Shown piece after piece: positions 18,212 to 27,981 of a DNA stretch of 64,000 nt; positions within the stretch are counted from its first letter, which is position 1; the number at the start of each line of letters is the position of its first letter. This DNA is from Verrucomicrobiia bacterium (GTDB lineage: Bacteria; Verrucomicrobiota; Verrucomicrobiia; Verrucomicrobiales; DEV007). The notes beneath the pieces are model-generated. The model was given only the letters and a program-made list of their open reading frames with translations. It was not told the origin of the DNA and ran no database searches. A program made the translations under genes and the position numbers. The stretch lies in NCBI GenBank assembly GCA_020439995.1, contig JAGROY010000137.1, forward strand, positions 1-64,000, given 5' to 3'.

Positions 18212-18721
18212 ATGAACATCATCCAGAAGATCGAGAAAGAGCAAATGAAGGAATCCTTCGCCCCCTTTAACGTGGGCGATCAGGTGAAAGTGCACACACG
18301 GGTTGTTGAGGGTGGCAAAGAGCGTATCCAGATTTTTGCTGGAATCGTCCTTGCAAAGAAAGGTAGCGGGCTGGGCCAAAGCTTTACGGTTCGGAAAATT
18401 TCTTATGGTGAAGGTGTTGAGCGCGTATTTCCCGTGCATTCACCGAAAGTTGCCAAGATTGAAGTCACCCAGCGTGGCAAAGTCCGGCGCGCTCGTCTGC
18501 ATTACCTGCGCGATCGCGTAGGCAAGCGTGCTACCACAGTAAAAGCTGCGAGCGACCAGAGCGGATTGGTGATGAGCACAGGCGGACGCCGTAAGAAGCG
18601 CGCCGATGCCACTGCCGCACTTGTGCCTGAAGAGGGCACAGCACCTCAGATGGATGAAGTGGCAGTAGCTCCAGAGGTTGCGGAAGCAGCGCCTGAGGCA
18701 CCAGCAACAGCTAGCGAATAA
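18212..18721 (+). CDS. rplS: 50S ribosomal protein L19
   Basis: 169 residues. The first 112 are a standard L19: [63 protein letters not shown] and [15 protein letters not shown] are family signatures. The protein is part of the 50S subunit at the interface with 30S. It carries about 55 extra C-terminal residues, first basic (GGRRKKRAD) and then rich in Ala, Glu, Val and Pro, which most L19 proteins (about 115 residues) lack. Unlike the frequent rpsP-rimM-trmD-rplS order, it stands alone here, with about 215 bp of upstream non-coding DNA and its own terminator. Confidence 0.97.
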   Translation: MNIIQKIEKEQMKESFAPFNVGDQVKVHTRVVEGGKERIQIFAGIVLAKKGSGLGQSFTVRKISYGEGVERVFPVHSPKVAKIEVTQRGKVRRARLHYLRDRVGKRATTVKAASDQSGLVMSTGGRRKKRADATAALVPEEGTAPQMDEVAVAPEVAEAAPEAPATASE

Positions 18722-18749
18722 AAACTTCGGCATCCTGCCGAAGTTTTTA
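18721..18749 (+). terminator. Rho-independent terminator, likely bidirectional
   Basis: A perfect 12-bp inverted repeat (AAAACTTCGGCA at 18721-18732 and TGCCGAAGTTTT at 18736-18747) with a 3-base loop, followed by T residues on the plus strand and, read on the other strand, by T residues from its A-rich start. It begins at the last base of the rplS stop codon and touches the stop of the convergent fusion gene, so it can serve both. Confidence 0.9.
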
Positions 18750-20813
18750 TTCTGTAATCGCCGCGCACGCCAGTCGGAGATATTCTTCGAACTGCCAGTC
18801 GCCGCTGCTACCCGTCTGCCGGGTGATCACCAGGTTGAGACTTGGCACGAAGGCGATCATTTGACCGCCGCCGCCAGGTTTTGAGCGTGCATCAGCTGGA
18901 ATGCCTTGTCCATTGCGACCACTTTTGGGATCATGCTTTGCTGGCAGTTCCCAACCGTGCGAGAAGACTTCCGGATTCAGTTTCCATCGCATTTCGGGAG
19001 TCTTCACGTCGTGAGTCGGCGCGGTCGTCTGCTCAACGAACCACTTGGGAATCACTTGCTGCCCACCCCAGCGGCCATCGTTCAACATGCACCACGCGAT
19101 GCGCGCCAGATCCCGGGATGGCATGCCTAGACCGTGCGATGGATGCTTGCCGTATTTCTCCCCTCCTTCGTAATACTGGAACCACCAGTGTTCGATTCCG
19201 ATGGGCTTGAAAAGTGCGTCTATCGCGAACTCATCGTAAGCTTTCCCTGTGACTGTTTCGCAAACCAGTGCTGCATGGGCGAGTGCCTGGGTAGAGTAGC
19301 CGCAGCCAGTGCCGGGATCGAATGCCAGTGTGGCCGTCCGTTTGTCGCCGCTGTGGCCCAGAATGTAGTCCCAGCTTCCGTCATTCGGGGCTCCCGTCGC
19401 TTCCGGGCAAATGCCTGAAGTGTGATTCAGCAGCTGCTTCACAGTGATGTTCGCTTTGCGCGGATCGCTGAGCGGTTGCGCCCATGGGATAAAATCAAAG
19501 GCCTTGTCATCGAAGCTCATCTTGTGCGGCATCGTGCCCCGCTGGCTTTGTTCCGATGCGATCGCCAGCACGGTGGCGCACACGGCTTTTGATACGGAAG
19601 CGACACGACGCGCGTCCTCTTTTGCGCTGTTGCCGCGCTCGACTTCCAGAACGATCCAACCATTGCGAATGACCGTGGCGGCAAAATTACGATTGTCCGA
19701 CTGCAACAACCACTCTCTCAAGGCGTCGAGTTTTTGCGGTTCCATGCCGCCGAGGCGTCGAATGTCTCCCGCGTTGTCCAGCTTGCGCCAGCCGCCTTGT
19801 GACTCTGGCTGCGGGAAGTAGCCGTCGGTCGACGGTGAGGAGATCGCCTTGAGCGCCGCGTAAAAAACCGGATCGTCATCCTTTCCGTCGAACTGAAATG
19901 GCATGGTCTGGTTGTGCTTCACCAGCATCAGTCCGTAGCCGCAGCCATTTTCGACCGATGCCCGCATGGCAGCCACCGCACTTTCGCCAGTCTTATCGTC
20001 TTCATTGCAGACGATTGGTTTGCCGAACGTTTTGAGTTCCGCGATACGCGCGGGGATGTCCTCCACCTTGGTGCCGTTCCAGTGTGGTGCGAGGAAGTCA
20101 CACGCCGCTGCCACTTCCGCATCTACTTTGCCGTCTCCCAGTCCACTCGCGGTGAAGAGCAACTCTGGCGCGGTTTCTTTCCCAAGCCGGATCAGGCTTG
20201 CCTGGCCCTTCGCCTCCCGGATGACCGGATGCACAAATCCCGGGTGGCGGTATTCGTTTGCCACCTCGATCAGAACATTGGTGAAGCCGCTCGACTGAAC
20301 CCAGCGCACCGCATTTAGCAGGGCCGCGCGCACGGCGGATTCATCGCGCAAAATTTTTGACTGACGCTGGTAGAACAGGCCCAGAATCACAGCAACACCG
20401 TGCTTGTCGCAGGCGCGAATCACCCGCTCCACTCGGCGCAGATAGTCTGAACGCAGCGAGCCATCTGCCTCGAATGCAGAATTCACCGCGCCTTCATAGC
20501 CGGGCATTCCGCCTTGGAGGCATATTGTAAATGCGTTTACGCCCTGGGAGACATAGCCGGGTATCATCGCGATGAACCGGTCAGCATTTGTTTCGGCATC
20601 AAATTCGGGCTTGGCCCTGTCTTCGAAAACCGCATTGACCATGCGCACGTTCATCAACAAGCCCTCTGCAGCGGTTCCCGCATTCGTCGGCTTGTCGTCA
20701 ATGAACCAGCGCGTGCCCGCAATGGAAAATCTTGTGTCGGCCTGGGCCGGACTGACCGAACTGGCAATTGCCACCAGGGCGATCACGATCGTTTTGAAGG
20801 GTTTTTTGTTCAT
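18747..20813 (-). CDS. Fusion of a clan GH-A-like hydrolase domain and a beta-lactamase-like domain
   Basis: 688 residues with signal peptide 1-25 (ends PAQA). Residues about 27-330 look like a clan GH-A (GH5-like) barrel: LIEVANEYRHP gives the N-E acid/base pair (Glu187), KPIVCNEDD gives a candidate nucleophile Glu271, and GVNAFTICLQGG resembles the substrate-facing start. Residues about 355-688 are a serine beta-lactamase/class C-like hydrolase: SVSK at 406-409 is the S-x-x-K motif and GYST near 505-508 sits where Y-x-N is expected. An HTSG motif and a glycine-rich end (KPGGGGQMIAF) also fit. The second domain is more likely an esterase or amidohydrolase than a true lactamase. The gene stands alone and converges on rplS. 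The substrate is unknown. Confidence 0.8.
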   Translation of the reverse strand: MNKKPFKTIVIALVAIASSVSPAQADTRFSIAGTRWFIDDKPTNAGTAAEGLLMNVRMVNAVFEDRAKPEFDAETNADRFIAMIPGYVSQGVNAFTICLQGGMPGYEGAVNSAFEADGSLRSDYLRRVERVIRACDKHGVAVILGLFYQRQSKILRDESAVRAALLNAVRWVQSSGFTNVLIEVANEYRHPGFVHPVIREAKGQASLIRLGKETAPELLFTASGLGDGKVDAEVAAACDFLAPHWNGTKVEDIPARIAELKTFGKPIVCNEDDKTGESAVAAMRASVENGCGYGLMLVKHNQTMPFQFDGKDDDPVFYAALKAISSPSTDGYFPQPESQGGWRKLDNAGDIRRLGGMEPQKLDALREWLLQSDNRNFAATVIRNGWIVLEVERGNSAKEDARRVASVSKAVCATVLAIASEQSQRGTMPHKMSFDDKAFDFIPWAQPLSDPRKANITVKQLLNHTSGICPEATGAPNDGSWDYILGHSGDKRTATLAFDPGTGCGYSTQALAHAALVCETVTGKAYDEFAIDALFKPIGIEHWWFQYYEGGEKYGKHPSHGLGMPSRDLARIAWCMLNDGRWGGQQVIPKWFVEQTTAPTHDVKTPEMRWKLNPEVFSHGWELPAKHDPKSGRNGQGIPADARSKPGGGGQMIAFVPSLNLVITRQTGSSGDWQFEEYLRLACAAITE

Positions 20814-21047
20814 AGGCTTCTATGGCGGCTCTGCCCTTAAGGGGCGACGGCGCATTCAGGATGAACGCCCTCGTGTTCAGAAGCAATATTTGTCCACGCA
20901 GCATACCTGAAAGTTGATCCTCATCGCGGAACAACGGGGAAGTCCTTGTTTCAATTTTAGGATTTTAGAATGGGGCGGTCAGGCTGCGGTCACATATGAG
21001 GAGCATATTTCCTAAGTAAACCTCAAACCCGACTGACTTCCACGCGC

Positions 21048-22445
21048 ATGCGCCTGATAGGCACTCTCTCGCCAATATCTTCTGCCGTCCTTGCGATTTG
21101 TCTTCTGCAAGGGTGTGCCAGCTATCAGGCGAAGCCGCTGGCTCCCTCAGAATCAGCGGCTGCGATCAGTGCTCGTAGCCTGGACGTTGCTGGATTGCGC
21201 GATTTCATCGCCAGACACCCACCCGAAAGGAAGGCAAGGTCAGGTGGCTGGGGACTGGGTGAATTGACACTCGCTGCACTCTATTTTCACCCAGATCTGG
21301 CCACGGCGCGGGCAGAATCCAAGCTGGCGCTTGCAGGTGAGAAGGAGGCTGGTGAATTGCCGAATCCGGTAGCAAATCTCGGCCTGGGATACAATGCGAC
21401 TTCCATGGGAATCTCACCGTGGATCTTAACCACGGCGCTCGATATTCCTGTTGAGCTGGCAGGCAAGCGCTCGCTGCGGCGGAAGGAAGCCGGGCACCGG
21501 TCGGAGGCTTCGCGCTGGCGGCTTGCCGCAACTGGTTGGGCGGCGCGGAGTCGCGTGCGGGAGTCGATGCTTTCACTCTACTCGGCGCAGCGGACGAAGG
21601 CGGTGCTGGAACAACAGGAAAAGCTTAATGCGGAAGTCGCCAGTCTGGTGGAGGAGAAGCGGAAGGCGGGGGAGGCGTCGGCCTTTGAGGCGAGTCAGGC
21701 AAGGCTTGGATTGAGCCAGACTCGACTGGCACTGCATCAGGCGGAGAGGCTGGCAGAAGTGGCGCGGGTCCAGCTCGCAGCGGCCGTGGGGATTTCCGCA
21801 GCGGCTATGGAGTCGATTCCGTTGGACTTCGCAGCATTCCAGAAGCAGGGGACGGGGCTGAGTCAGGGGGAATCCCGGCGCTGGGCAGTAACGAATCGCG
21901 CGGATATTCTGGCAGCGTTAGAGGACTACGACGCTGCACAGTCGGCATTGCATCTGGAAATCGCGAACCAGTATCCAGATCTGAATCTCGGCCCTGGCTA
22001 CGAACTCGATCAGACGGATAACAAATGGAATATCGGCGTGTCGATGGAGTTGCCCGTCATGAATCAACATCAAGGAAAGATTGCGAAAGCGAATGCCGAG
22101 CGCGAGCTGGCGGCGGCCAAGTTTCTCCAGGTTCAGGCGGCGGCGCTGGCGGAAATCGACAAGGCGGAGATCGATCTAAAGGGAGCGCGGGAGACTGCGA
22201 AAGCCGCGAGCGGAATCCTGGATGAGGTCATGAAAGCTGAGGCAACGACGCGAAAGATGAAGGACGCCGGCGCGATCGAGAAGCATGAACTGCTGCAGCG
22301 GAAGCTGGAAGTCAGCAGCAGCGAGCTAGCCTTGATCGACGCCGAGACCAGCCAACAGCAGGCAGTGGGAGTCCTTGAAGACGCTTTGCAACTGCCGTCG
22401 ACTTTGAAAACCGAGATCATTTTCCAACCGGCCCACCAACCATGA
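21048..22445 (+). CDS. TolC-family outer-membrane lipoprotein (CusC-like)
   Basis: 465 residues with a signal peptide and lipobox LLQGC (Cys23). It shows the TolC-type repeat of long Ala/Glu-rich helices and the family segment LGELTLAALYFHPDLATARAE. RADILAALEDYDAAQSALHLEIA and YPDLNLGPGYELD mark the second repeat, as in CzcC/CusC-type channels. It opens the second RND operon of the window. Its stop overlaps the adaptor ATG by 4 bp. It differs strongly in sequence from the first channel (11706-13274), so the two operons are not a recent duplication. The 234-bp region upstream, shared divergently with the fusion gene, should hold its promoter. Confidence 0.9.
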   Translation: MRLIGTLSPISSAVLAICLLQGCASYQAKPLAPSESAAAISARSLDVAGLRDFIARHPPERKARSGGWGLGELTLAALYFHPDLATARAESKLALAGEKEAGELPNPVANLGLGYNATSMGISPWILTTALDIPVELAGKRSLRRKEAGHRSEASRWRLAATGWAARSRVRESMLSLYSAQRTKAVLEQQEKLNAEVASLVEEKRKAGEASAFEASQARLGLSQTRLALHQAERLAEVARVQLAAAVGISAAAMESIPLDFAAFQKQGTGLSQGESRRWAVTNRADILAALEDYDAAQSALHLEIANQYPDLNLGPGYELDQTDNKWNIGVSMELPVMNQHQGKIAKANAERELAAAKFLQVQAAALAEIDKAEIDLKGARETAKAASGILDEVMKAEATTRKMKDAGAIEKHELLQRKLEVSSSELALIDAETSQQQAVGVLEDALQLPSTLKTEIIFQPAHQP

Positions 22446-23524
22446 AATCCCTGAAATCAATTACCGCAGCGGCGATCGTGATCCTGCTTGGAATCGGCGC
22501 GTGGGTCATGATTCACAATCGTCAGGCATCTCCCGAAGAAGAACAGGGCGAGGTCGTCACCGAAGTGGCGGTAAAGGCAACCAAGTTGATAAAAACGACG
22601 CTGCACCGTCGTGTGATCGCATTCGGACTTGTGGAACCTGAGCCCGCGACTGGTGGCCAGTTGGCCGGGATCGCGAAGCTGGCAGTGCCGTCGAGCGGCC
22701 TCATCGCGGAAGTGAATTGCAGCGAAGGTCAACGCGTGGACAAAGGGGCGGTGCTGGTATCGCTCGACACACGGGTCGATCAATCACGAGTTGATCAGGC
22801 AAAGGCTGCGGTAGCATTTGCCGATCAGGAACTCGGACGGCAGAAGAAGCTGCTGGAGATCGACGGCGCTTCCATCAAGACTTTTCAGGCGGCTCAAAGT
22901 GAAGCCCACAAGGCACGCCTCGAACTTGCTGCTGCGGAAACCGCGCTGTCGATGCTACGCATTGAGGCACCTATTCCGGGCATCGTCACCATGGTGAATG
23001 CAAGGCGCGGTGAGGCTGCAGATCCCACAGTGACGGCGATTGAGTTGCTCGATCCCACCCGTCTCATACTCACAGTTCGCATTCCAGCCGCAAGTGCTGC
23101 CGAAGTGAGAACGGGTCAGTCCGCAGCGCTCTATCGCGAAGGCAAAACTCTGCCATTCGAGTCGGCAGTTACTTACGTGAGCCCGCTGGTCGATCCCCTC
23201 ACTGGTGCGGTCGAAGTTCGTCTCAGCATTGCTGGCGATGCCGCTGTTCGTCCTGGCGAATGGCTGGAGGCGCGCATCGTAACCGCTGAAAAACCGGACG
23301 TCTTCGCGGTGCCAGTCGAGAGCCTGACAACCACTGAAGAGGAGGGGCCAGTGATCGCTCTGATCAACGGCGATACAGCTACCCAAGTCCCTGTCACCAC
23401 CGGAGTCCGGGAACGCGGCCTGGTAGAAGTCGCAGGCGATGGCTTGAAAGAGGGCGGACTCGTCGTCACCGAAGGTGCTTACGGTTTGCCGCATGAAACC
23501 AAAGTGCGCCTCCTCGACCAGTGA
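22442..23524 (+). CDS. RND periplasmic adaptor (HlyD/MFP family)
   Basis: 360 residues. An N-terminal anchor (ITAAAIVILLGIGAWVMI) is followed by a lipoyl half (AVPSSGLIAEVNCSEGQRVDKGAVLVSLD), a short alpha-hairpin, a second lipoyl half (IEAPIPGIVTMVNARRGEAADP), a beta-barrel and a membrane-proximal domain. No metal-binding Met or His cluster is visible at the N-terminus, so a metal-specific role, as in CusB, is not supported. The ATGA overlap links it to the channel gene before it, and the permease ATG lies 10 bp after its stop. Confidence 0.92.
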   Translation: MKSLKSITAAAIVILLGIGAWVMIHNRQASPEEEQGEVVTEVAVKATKLIKTTLHRRVIAFGLVEPEPATGGQLAGIAKLAVPSSGLIAEVNCSEGQRVDKGAVLVSLDTRVDQSRVDQAKAAVAFADQELGRQKKLLEIDGASIKTFQAAQSEAHKARLELAAAETALSMLRIEAPIPGIVTMVNARRGEAADPTVTAIELLDPTRLILTVRIPAASAAEVRTGQSAALYREGKTLPFESAVTYVSPLVDPLTGAVEVRLSIAGDAAVRPGEWLEARIVTAEKPDVFAVPVESLTTTEEEGPVIALINGDTATQVPVTTGVRERGLVEVAGDGLKEGGLVVTEGAYGLPHETKVRLLDQ

Positions 23525-23534
23525 ACCGCCGTCC

Positions 23535-26500
23535 ATGAGCGCCTCTTTAGAAAATACCTCATCCATCGGCCGGTTCGCCACGCGACACTCGCTGGCGATC
23601 GTCTTCATCAGCCTGGCTCTGTGCCTGGCGGGAATTTATTCGGCCCGCAAGATGCCGTCTTCGGTCTTTCCGCAGACGAATTTTCCCCGTGTCGTCATCC
23701 TGGTCGACAATGGCGTGATGCCGGCCGACGAAATGATGGCCGCGATCACGCGTCCGATCGAAGAAGCGATGAAAGACATCCCCGGCTCGGTGACCATTCG
23801 ATCCGGCACCGGACGGGGCAGCGCGGAGATCAATGTGTTCTTCAACTGGGATGTCGACATGGTCAAGAGTGAGCTGTTCGTGCTCGGTCGCCTTGGTCAG
23901 ATTCGCTCCAGTCTGCCGCCCACTGCGGAGGCAACGGTCTGGCGGCTGACCTTCGCAGCGTTTCCCATCATCGGCGTCAGTCTTACCAGCCCGACCCGTG
24001 ACATCACCCATCTCTGGGAGACCGCGCGTTACGATATCAAGCCGCGCTTCCTTCGCATCCCTGGCGTCGCACGGGTCGACATCGTTGGCGGTCGTGCGCC
24101 AGAGTGGCGGGTTGTTGCGGATCCCGAACGATTGCTCGCTGCAGGCGTGACGCTGACGGAAGTCGCGGCTGCCTTTGAGCAAAACAACCTCATTTCTCCA
24201 GCAGGGATGCATGAGGAAAACTACCAGCTCTATCTCAGCACTGTCGACGGGCGGGTGCGAACGGAAGAGGACATTCGCCAGCTTCCAGTGAGTGAGCGCG
24301 ATGGCCGCGTGGTGCGGGTGGAGGATCTCGCAACCGTCGAACGCGGGCCAGCGCCGGTCTTCAATGTGGTCACCGCAGAGGGTGTCAACGCTGTCCTGCT
24401 GAACATTCGCAGTCAGCCCGATGGCAGCACCCTGGACATTGCCGACCAACTGCGCCGCGAGATCGAGGCATTGCGAGGTGAGCTACCTCCGGACATGAAG
24501 ATGGCGTTTTACTACGACCAGAGCGAAATGGTACGCGCATCAGTCGGCAGCGTCTGGGAGGCGATCCTGTTCGGCCTGCTACTTTCGGTAATCATCATTT
24601 TCTTCTTTCTGAAAAACTGGGGCGCCACGCTGACGGCTATCGTTGTCATTCCTGTTTCCGTGCTGGTCACCGTGCTGGCAATGAAACTCCTGCACATGAG
24701 TTTCAACCTGATGACGCTCGGCGGCATCGCAGCGGCGATCGGATTGATCATCGATGACGCTATCGTCGTAGTCGAGGCGATCTCGGCAAAGATCAACAGT
24801 GGCCTGCCACGGCTCGATGCCATCCGAAGTGCCATCGGTGAAATTTTCCGGCCACTGATCGGTTCCACGTTGACACCCGTGGTCGTGTTTCTACCGCTGG
24901 CGTTTCTGGACGGCATCACCGGAGTCTTCTTCCGCGCGCTGGCCTTCACGATGGTCGTCGCGCTGCTGACCTCGCTGGTACTCGCGATCACTCTCACACC
25001 GTCACTAGCGACCTGGTTTGTCCGGGGAGGGAAATCAAAAGGCGATGACAGTGGGGGAGGAGAGGGGACTGACGTCGAAGCCGGTTTGATCTTGCGCCCG
25101 ATCATGAAGCTTTACGAAATGGCGGTACGTGGCGCATTAGCTCACCGGATGCTGGCACTGCTGGCCTGTGCGGGCGTGATCGTTCTCGGCTGGGAAATCT
25201 ACGGTAAGCTCGAAAGCGATTTCCTGCCAGCGATGGACGAGGGTGGGTTTGTCATCGACTACGTTGCCCCGCCCGGCACCAGTCTCAGCGAGACCTCCCG
25301 TCAACTGCTTCAGGCCGAGGCCATCCTTAACGAAATTCCTGAGGTTGAAAGCTTCTCACGTCGTACGGGTGCCCGCCTTGCTCTTGCTATTGCTGAGCCA
25401 AATTCAGGCGACTTCCTCGTTAAACTTCGTGCCGACCGCGAGCGCAGCACGGATGACGTCATCTCCGAGCTACGCGAAAAGTTCCTCGTCGCAGTACCAG
25501 GCATCGAGTGGGAATTTCCCGGCATTCTTGGCGACCTCATCGGTGACCTGACGTGGTCGCCCAAGCCGATCGAGATCAAACTGTTCTCAACCGACTTGGA
25601 ATGGCTCAAGAAGAAAGCTCCCGAGATTGAATCAGCGATACAGGAAATTCCCGGTGTTGTCGACACCTTCAATGGCCTTACTCTGACCGGCAACTCGATC
25701 AATATGCACGTGCGCCATGCTGAGGCCCGCCGCTTTGGACTTACCACGGAAGATATTGCCGCTGCGGTCAATGCGGCACTGCTCGGGCAGGAGGCGTCGA
25801 CCGTGCTGGAAGGCGACCGCCAGATCACCGTGCGCGTGCTAGCCGACAAGTCACGCTTTCCCACTATCGAAGCGATCAAAACGCTGCCGTTGCGAAGTGC
25901 CAACGGCGACCTCATCCAGCTCAGTCAGGTGACCGATCTGGTCGAGGAACCCGGGCAGCTTGAGCTGCACCGCGAAGACCTCCGCCAGCTCGTTGCCGTG
26001 ACCGGAGACCTCGAAGGGCGCGACCTCGGCGGTGCTATTGCCGAAATCAAAGACCGCCTCGCCAACGATCCGACGGTTCCCCCAGGAGCCCTTGAGTTCG
26101 GTGGTCTATACGAGCAGCAGCAGGAAAGTTTCCGCAATCTCGTGTTAGTACTCGTGGCTGCAATGTTCCTCGTTTTCACTGTGTTGCTCATCGAGTTTCG
26201 CTCCTTTGCAGAGCCGCTGGCCATCGTCTTCGGTGCTGTCCTCTCCCTGTTCGGCACCGTCGCCGCGCTGTGGATCACCGGCACTTCATTGAATATTGTC
26301 AGTTTCCTTGGAGCCATCATCGGTATTGGAATCGTTGCCAAGAACGGTATCCTTATGCTCGATTTCGTCGAACACCTGCGCGAGTCCGGGCACAGCCTGG
26401 AAGAATCCCTCGTCCTCAGCGGTCGACGCCGACTGCGCCCCGTCCTCATGACCTCCCTCGCCGCAGCCCTCGGTATGCTCCCGCTCGCCTACGGCCTCGG

Positions 26501-26627
26501 CACTGGTGCCGATATGCTCAAGCCTCTCGCCATCGCCGTCATCGGAGCTCTGTGTATCAGCGTTCTGTTGTCCCTGATCGCGACGCCTGTGCTATTGTTA
26601 GTGCTGCGGGGCAATAATGTAGCGTGA
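23535..26627 (+). CDS. RND efflux permease (AcrB/CusA superfamily)
   Basis: 1030 residues from the ATG at 23535. The frame extends 60 bases upstream into the adaptor gene, but the N-terminus from 23535 fits the family (RHSLAIVFISLALCLAGIYSA as TM1, then PSSVFPQTNFPRV). TM4 has IAAAIGLIIDDAIVVVEAI with the paired Asp residues needed for proton coupling. The C-terminal half has the matching repeat with LGAIIGIGIVAKNGILMLDF. The two large periplasmic loops are present, so the pump looks complete. With the CusC-like channel and adaptor it forms a full tripartite efflux system. Whether it exports metals, drugs or envelope lipids cannot be decided from sequence. Confidence 0.9.
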   Translation: MSASLENTSSIGRFATRHSLAIVFISLALCLAGIYSARKMPSSVFPQTNFPRVVILVDNGVMPADEMMAAITRPIEEAMKDIPGSVTIRSGTGRGSAEINVFFNWDVDMVKSELFVLGRLGQIRSSLPPTAEATVWRLTFAAFPIIGVSLTSPTRDITHLWETARYDIKPRFLRIPGVARVDIVGGRAPEWRVVADPERLLAAGVTLTEVAAAFEQNNLISPAGMHEENYQLYLSTVDGRVRTEEDIRQLPVSERDGRVVRVEDLATVERGPAPVFNVVTAEGVNAVLLNIRSQPDGSTLDIADQLRREIEALRGELPPDMKMAFYYDQSEMVRASVGSVWEAILFGLLLSVIIIFFFLKNWGATLTAIVVIPVSVLVTVLAMKLLHMSFNLMTLGGIAAAIGLIIDDAIVVVEAISAKINSGLPRLDAIRSAIGEIFRPLIGSTLTPVVVFLPLAFLDGITGVFFRALAFTMVVALLTSLVLAITLTPSLATWFVRGGKSKGDDSGGGEGTDVEAGLILRPIMKLYEMAVRGALAHRMLALLACAGVIVLGWEIYGKLESDFLPAMDEGGFVIDYVAPPGTSLSETSRQLLQAEAILNEIPEVESFSRRTGARLALAIAEPNSGDFLVKLRADRERSTDDVISELREKFLVAVPGIEWEFPGILGDLIGDLTWSPKPIEIKLFSTDLEWLKKKAPEIESAIQEIPGVVDTFNGLTLTGNSINMHVRHAEARRFGLTTEDIAAAVNAALLGQEASTVLEGDRQITVRVLADKSRFPTIEAIKTLPLRSANGDLIQLSQVTDLVEEPGQLELHREDLRQLVAVTGDLEGRDLGGAIAEIKDRLANDPTVPPGALEFGGLYEQQQESFRNLVLVLVAAMFLVFTVLLIEFRSFAEPLAIVFGAVLSLFGTVAALWITGTSLNIVSFLGAIIGIGIVAKNGILMLDFVEHLRESGHSLEESLVLSGRRRLRPVLMTSLAAALGMLPLAYGLGTGADMLKPLAIAVIGALCISVLLSLIATPVLLLVLRGNNVA

Positions 26628-26649
26628 GCTACTTTCGGTTCCTCTGCGC

Positions 26650-27981
26650 TCAACGAAATGATTCAGTAGCGGTATTACGAGCAAGGCCCTTGGGCAGGGT
26701 CGTCAACCATGCGGTTGCAGCTTCGGGATCAGCTTTAACGTAATCCGTGGCGAAACGCCTGACGGTCGAAGTCGAAACTCGTTTGAGCCGCGAGCCCAGT
26801 TCAGCCACTGCAGTTACCCTGTCCCGTTCGAATAGATCTGCAAATGCACGAGCCTCAATGGAGGGCCGCACACTCGCTGGTAGCTGGTCGACCCAGTCCA
26901 ATCCCGCCGCTGGGTCGGCGGCGACGTATGCTAATCCTATTTTTTCGAGAGGGACACGGTCTGCCCTCACCGGTAGATTCGAAGACATCACGAATTCTGC
27001 AACCGTTGAGACATCTACACTTAGCCAATGTGGAAGGATCGCACGAAATCCCACTTCCTGTCGCACGGAATCTTGCTGATCAAGCGTCCATCCGAGCGCA
27101 GCCGTGAAATCCCGGCGTGCCCAAGCTTCGATGATTGGGCGAATTCCAGAAGCTTCCGATCGAGAGGAACCCGGCGATAAATACCAATCGATTGCTCCTA
27201 CTGGATCTGTCTCGCCTAACTCGATCGCAATCTGCTCCTTGAACATCGATCGCGTTTTCCAATCCACGATTTGTCCCGTTTCGTAAGCCTTGATTGCCCC
27301 GTCGAGATCGTCTTTTGCCCAAGTTTTGATCACGTCTTCTATCGCAGTTGTTCTTGCCCAGCCTGCAAGCGAATTCGCCCAGGTGAGAGCTGCCGAAGGA
27401 TCTGTCTCAGCCCAGGCAGCCGAAAAAGAAAAGTGATCCGCCCCGTCCTGATTCGCGGCAATTTCGGGGACAAGCCTGCATGCCTCAATGGGATGCTCCC
27501 TCAGCCACATGGGCAGTATATCGAGATGCTGCCACTCTTTCAGCACCTCCGCCGCCCTTGTCGGATCCTGCTCAAAAGCGACGTCCAGCACCGCGCCGAC
27601 GGCACGATGCAATGCTCCATTCTTGATGCTGTGCAGTGCCTCGATTGCGCCCTCTGGGTCCCGCTGCGCCCAGGCTGTAAACATCGCAGCGTAGTGGTCG
27701 CTGTAGAGAAACCGTTTCGATTCTGCCACCGCTTTCTCCAGATCAGCAAGAGCACCCCACGGATTCCGGTCAGCCTTCATTAGCAGGTTCGTAACGGACG
27801 TCACCGGTTCTCTGCGAGGGAGTGGACCCAAGTCGTACGAGCCCACTTTTCGCTCTGGCGTGTGAACCTTCTCTCTCGATTCCACGACCGGACCTGATGT
27901 TCCATTCAAGAAACTTCCGGCGAGATATCCGAAAGATCCTCCGCCAAACAACGCGGCAACTGCTATCGCGACCTTTTTCAC
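26650..27981 (-). CDS. Membrane-anchored DPxxAxxWA helical-repeat protein (second gene of pair 1)
   Basis: 443 residues from a GTG at 27981, chosen because GTGA overlaps the upstream stop by 4 bp and because the protein then begins with a neat anchor (VKKVAIAVAALFGGGSFGYLAG). An upstream ATG at 28035 would read through the end of the previous gene. The rest consists of degenerate units of roughly 30-40 residues built on W-A-x-x-D-P-x-x-A-x-x-W-A, for example AAWAETDPSAALTWANSLAG, VAADPAAGLDWVDQLPASV and VKADPEAATAWLTTLPKGL. This predicts a helical solenoid in the periplasm or outside the cell. Three paralogues occur in the window. No enzyme motif is seen, so a scaffold or binding role is only inferred. 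Confidence 0.8.
   Translation of the reverse strand: MKKVAIAVAALFGGGSFGYLAGSFLNGTSGPVVESREKVHTPERKVGSYDLGPLPRREPVTSVTNLLMKADRNPWGALADLEKAVAESKRFLYSDHYAAMFTAWAQRDPEGAIEALHSIKNGALHRAVGAVLDVAFEQDPTRAAEVLKEWQHLDILPMWLREHPIEACRLVPEIAANQDGADHFSFSAAWAETDPSAALTWANSLAGWARTTAIEDVIKTWAKDDLDGAIKAYETGQIVDWKTRSMFKEQIAIELGETDPVGAIDWYLSPGSSRSEASGIRPIIEAWARRDFTAALGWTLDQQDSVRQEVGFRAILPHWLSVDVSTVAEFVMSSNLPVRADRVPLEKIGLAYVAADPAAGLDWVDQLPASVRPSIEARAFADLFERDRVTAVAELGSRLKRVSTSTVRRFATDYVKADPEAATAWLTTLPKGLARNTATESFR

Noticed and set aside
26619-26632. GTAGC/GCTAC hairpin between the convergent RND permease and repeat genes
   Set aside because: A 5-bp stem without a clear T run is too weak to call a terminator.
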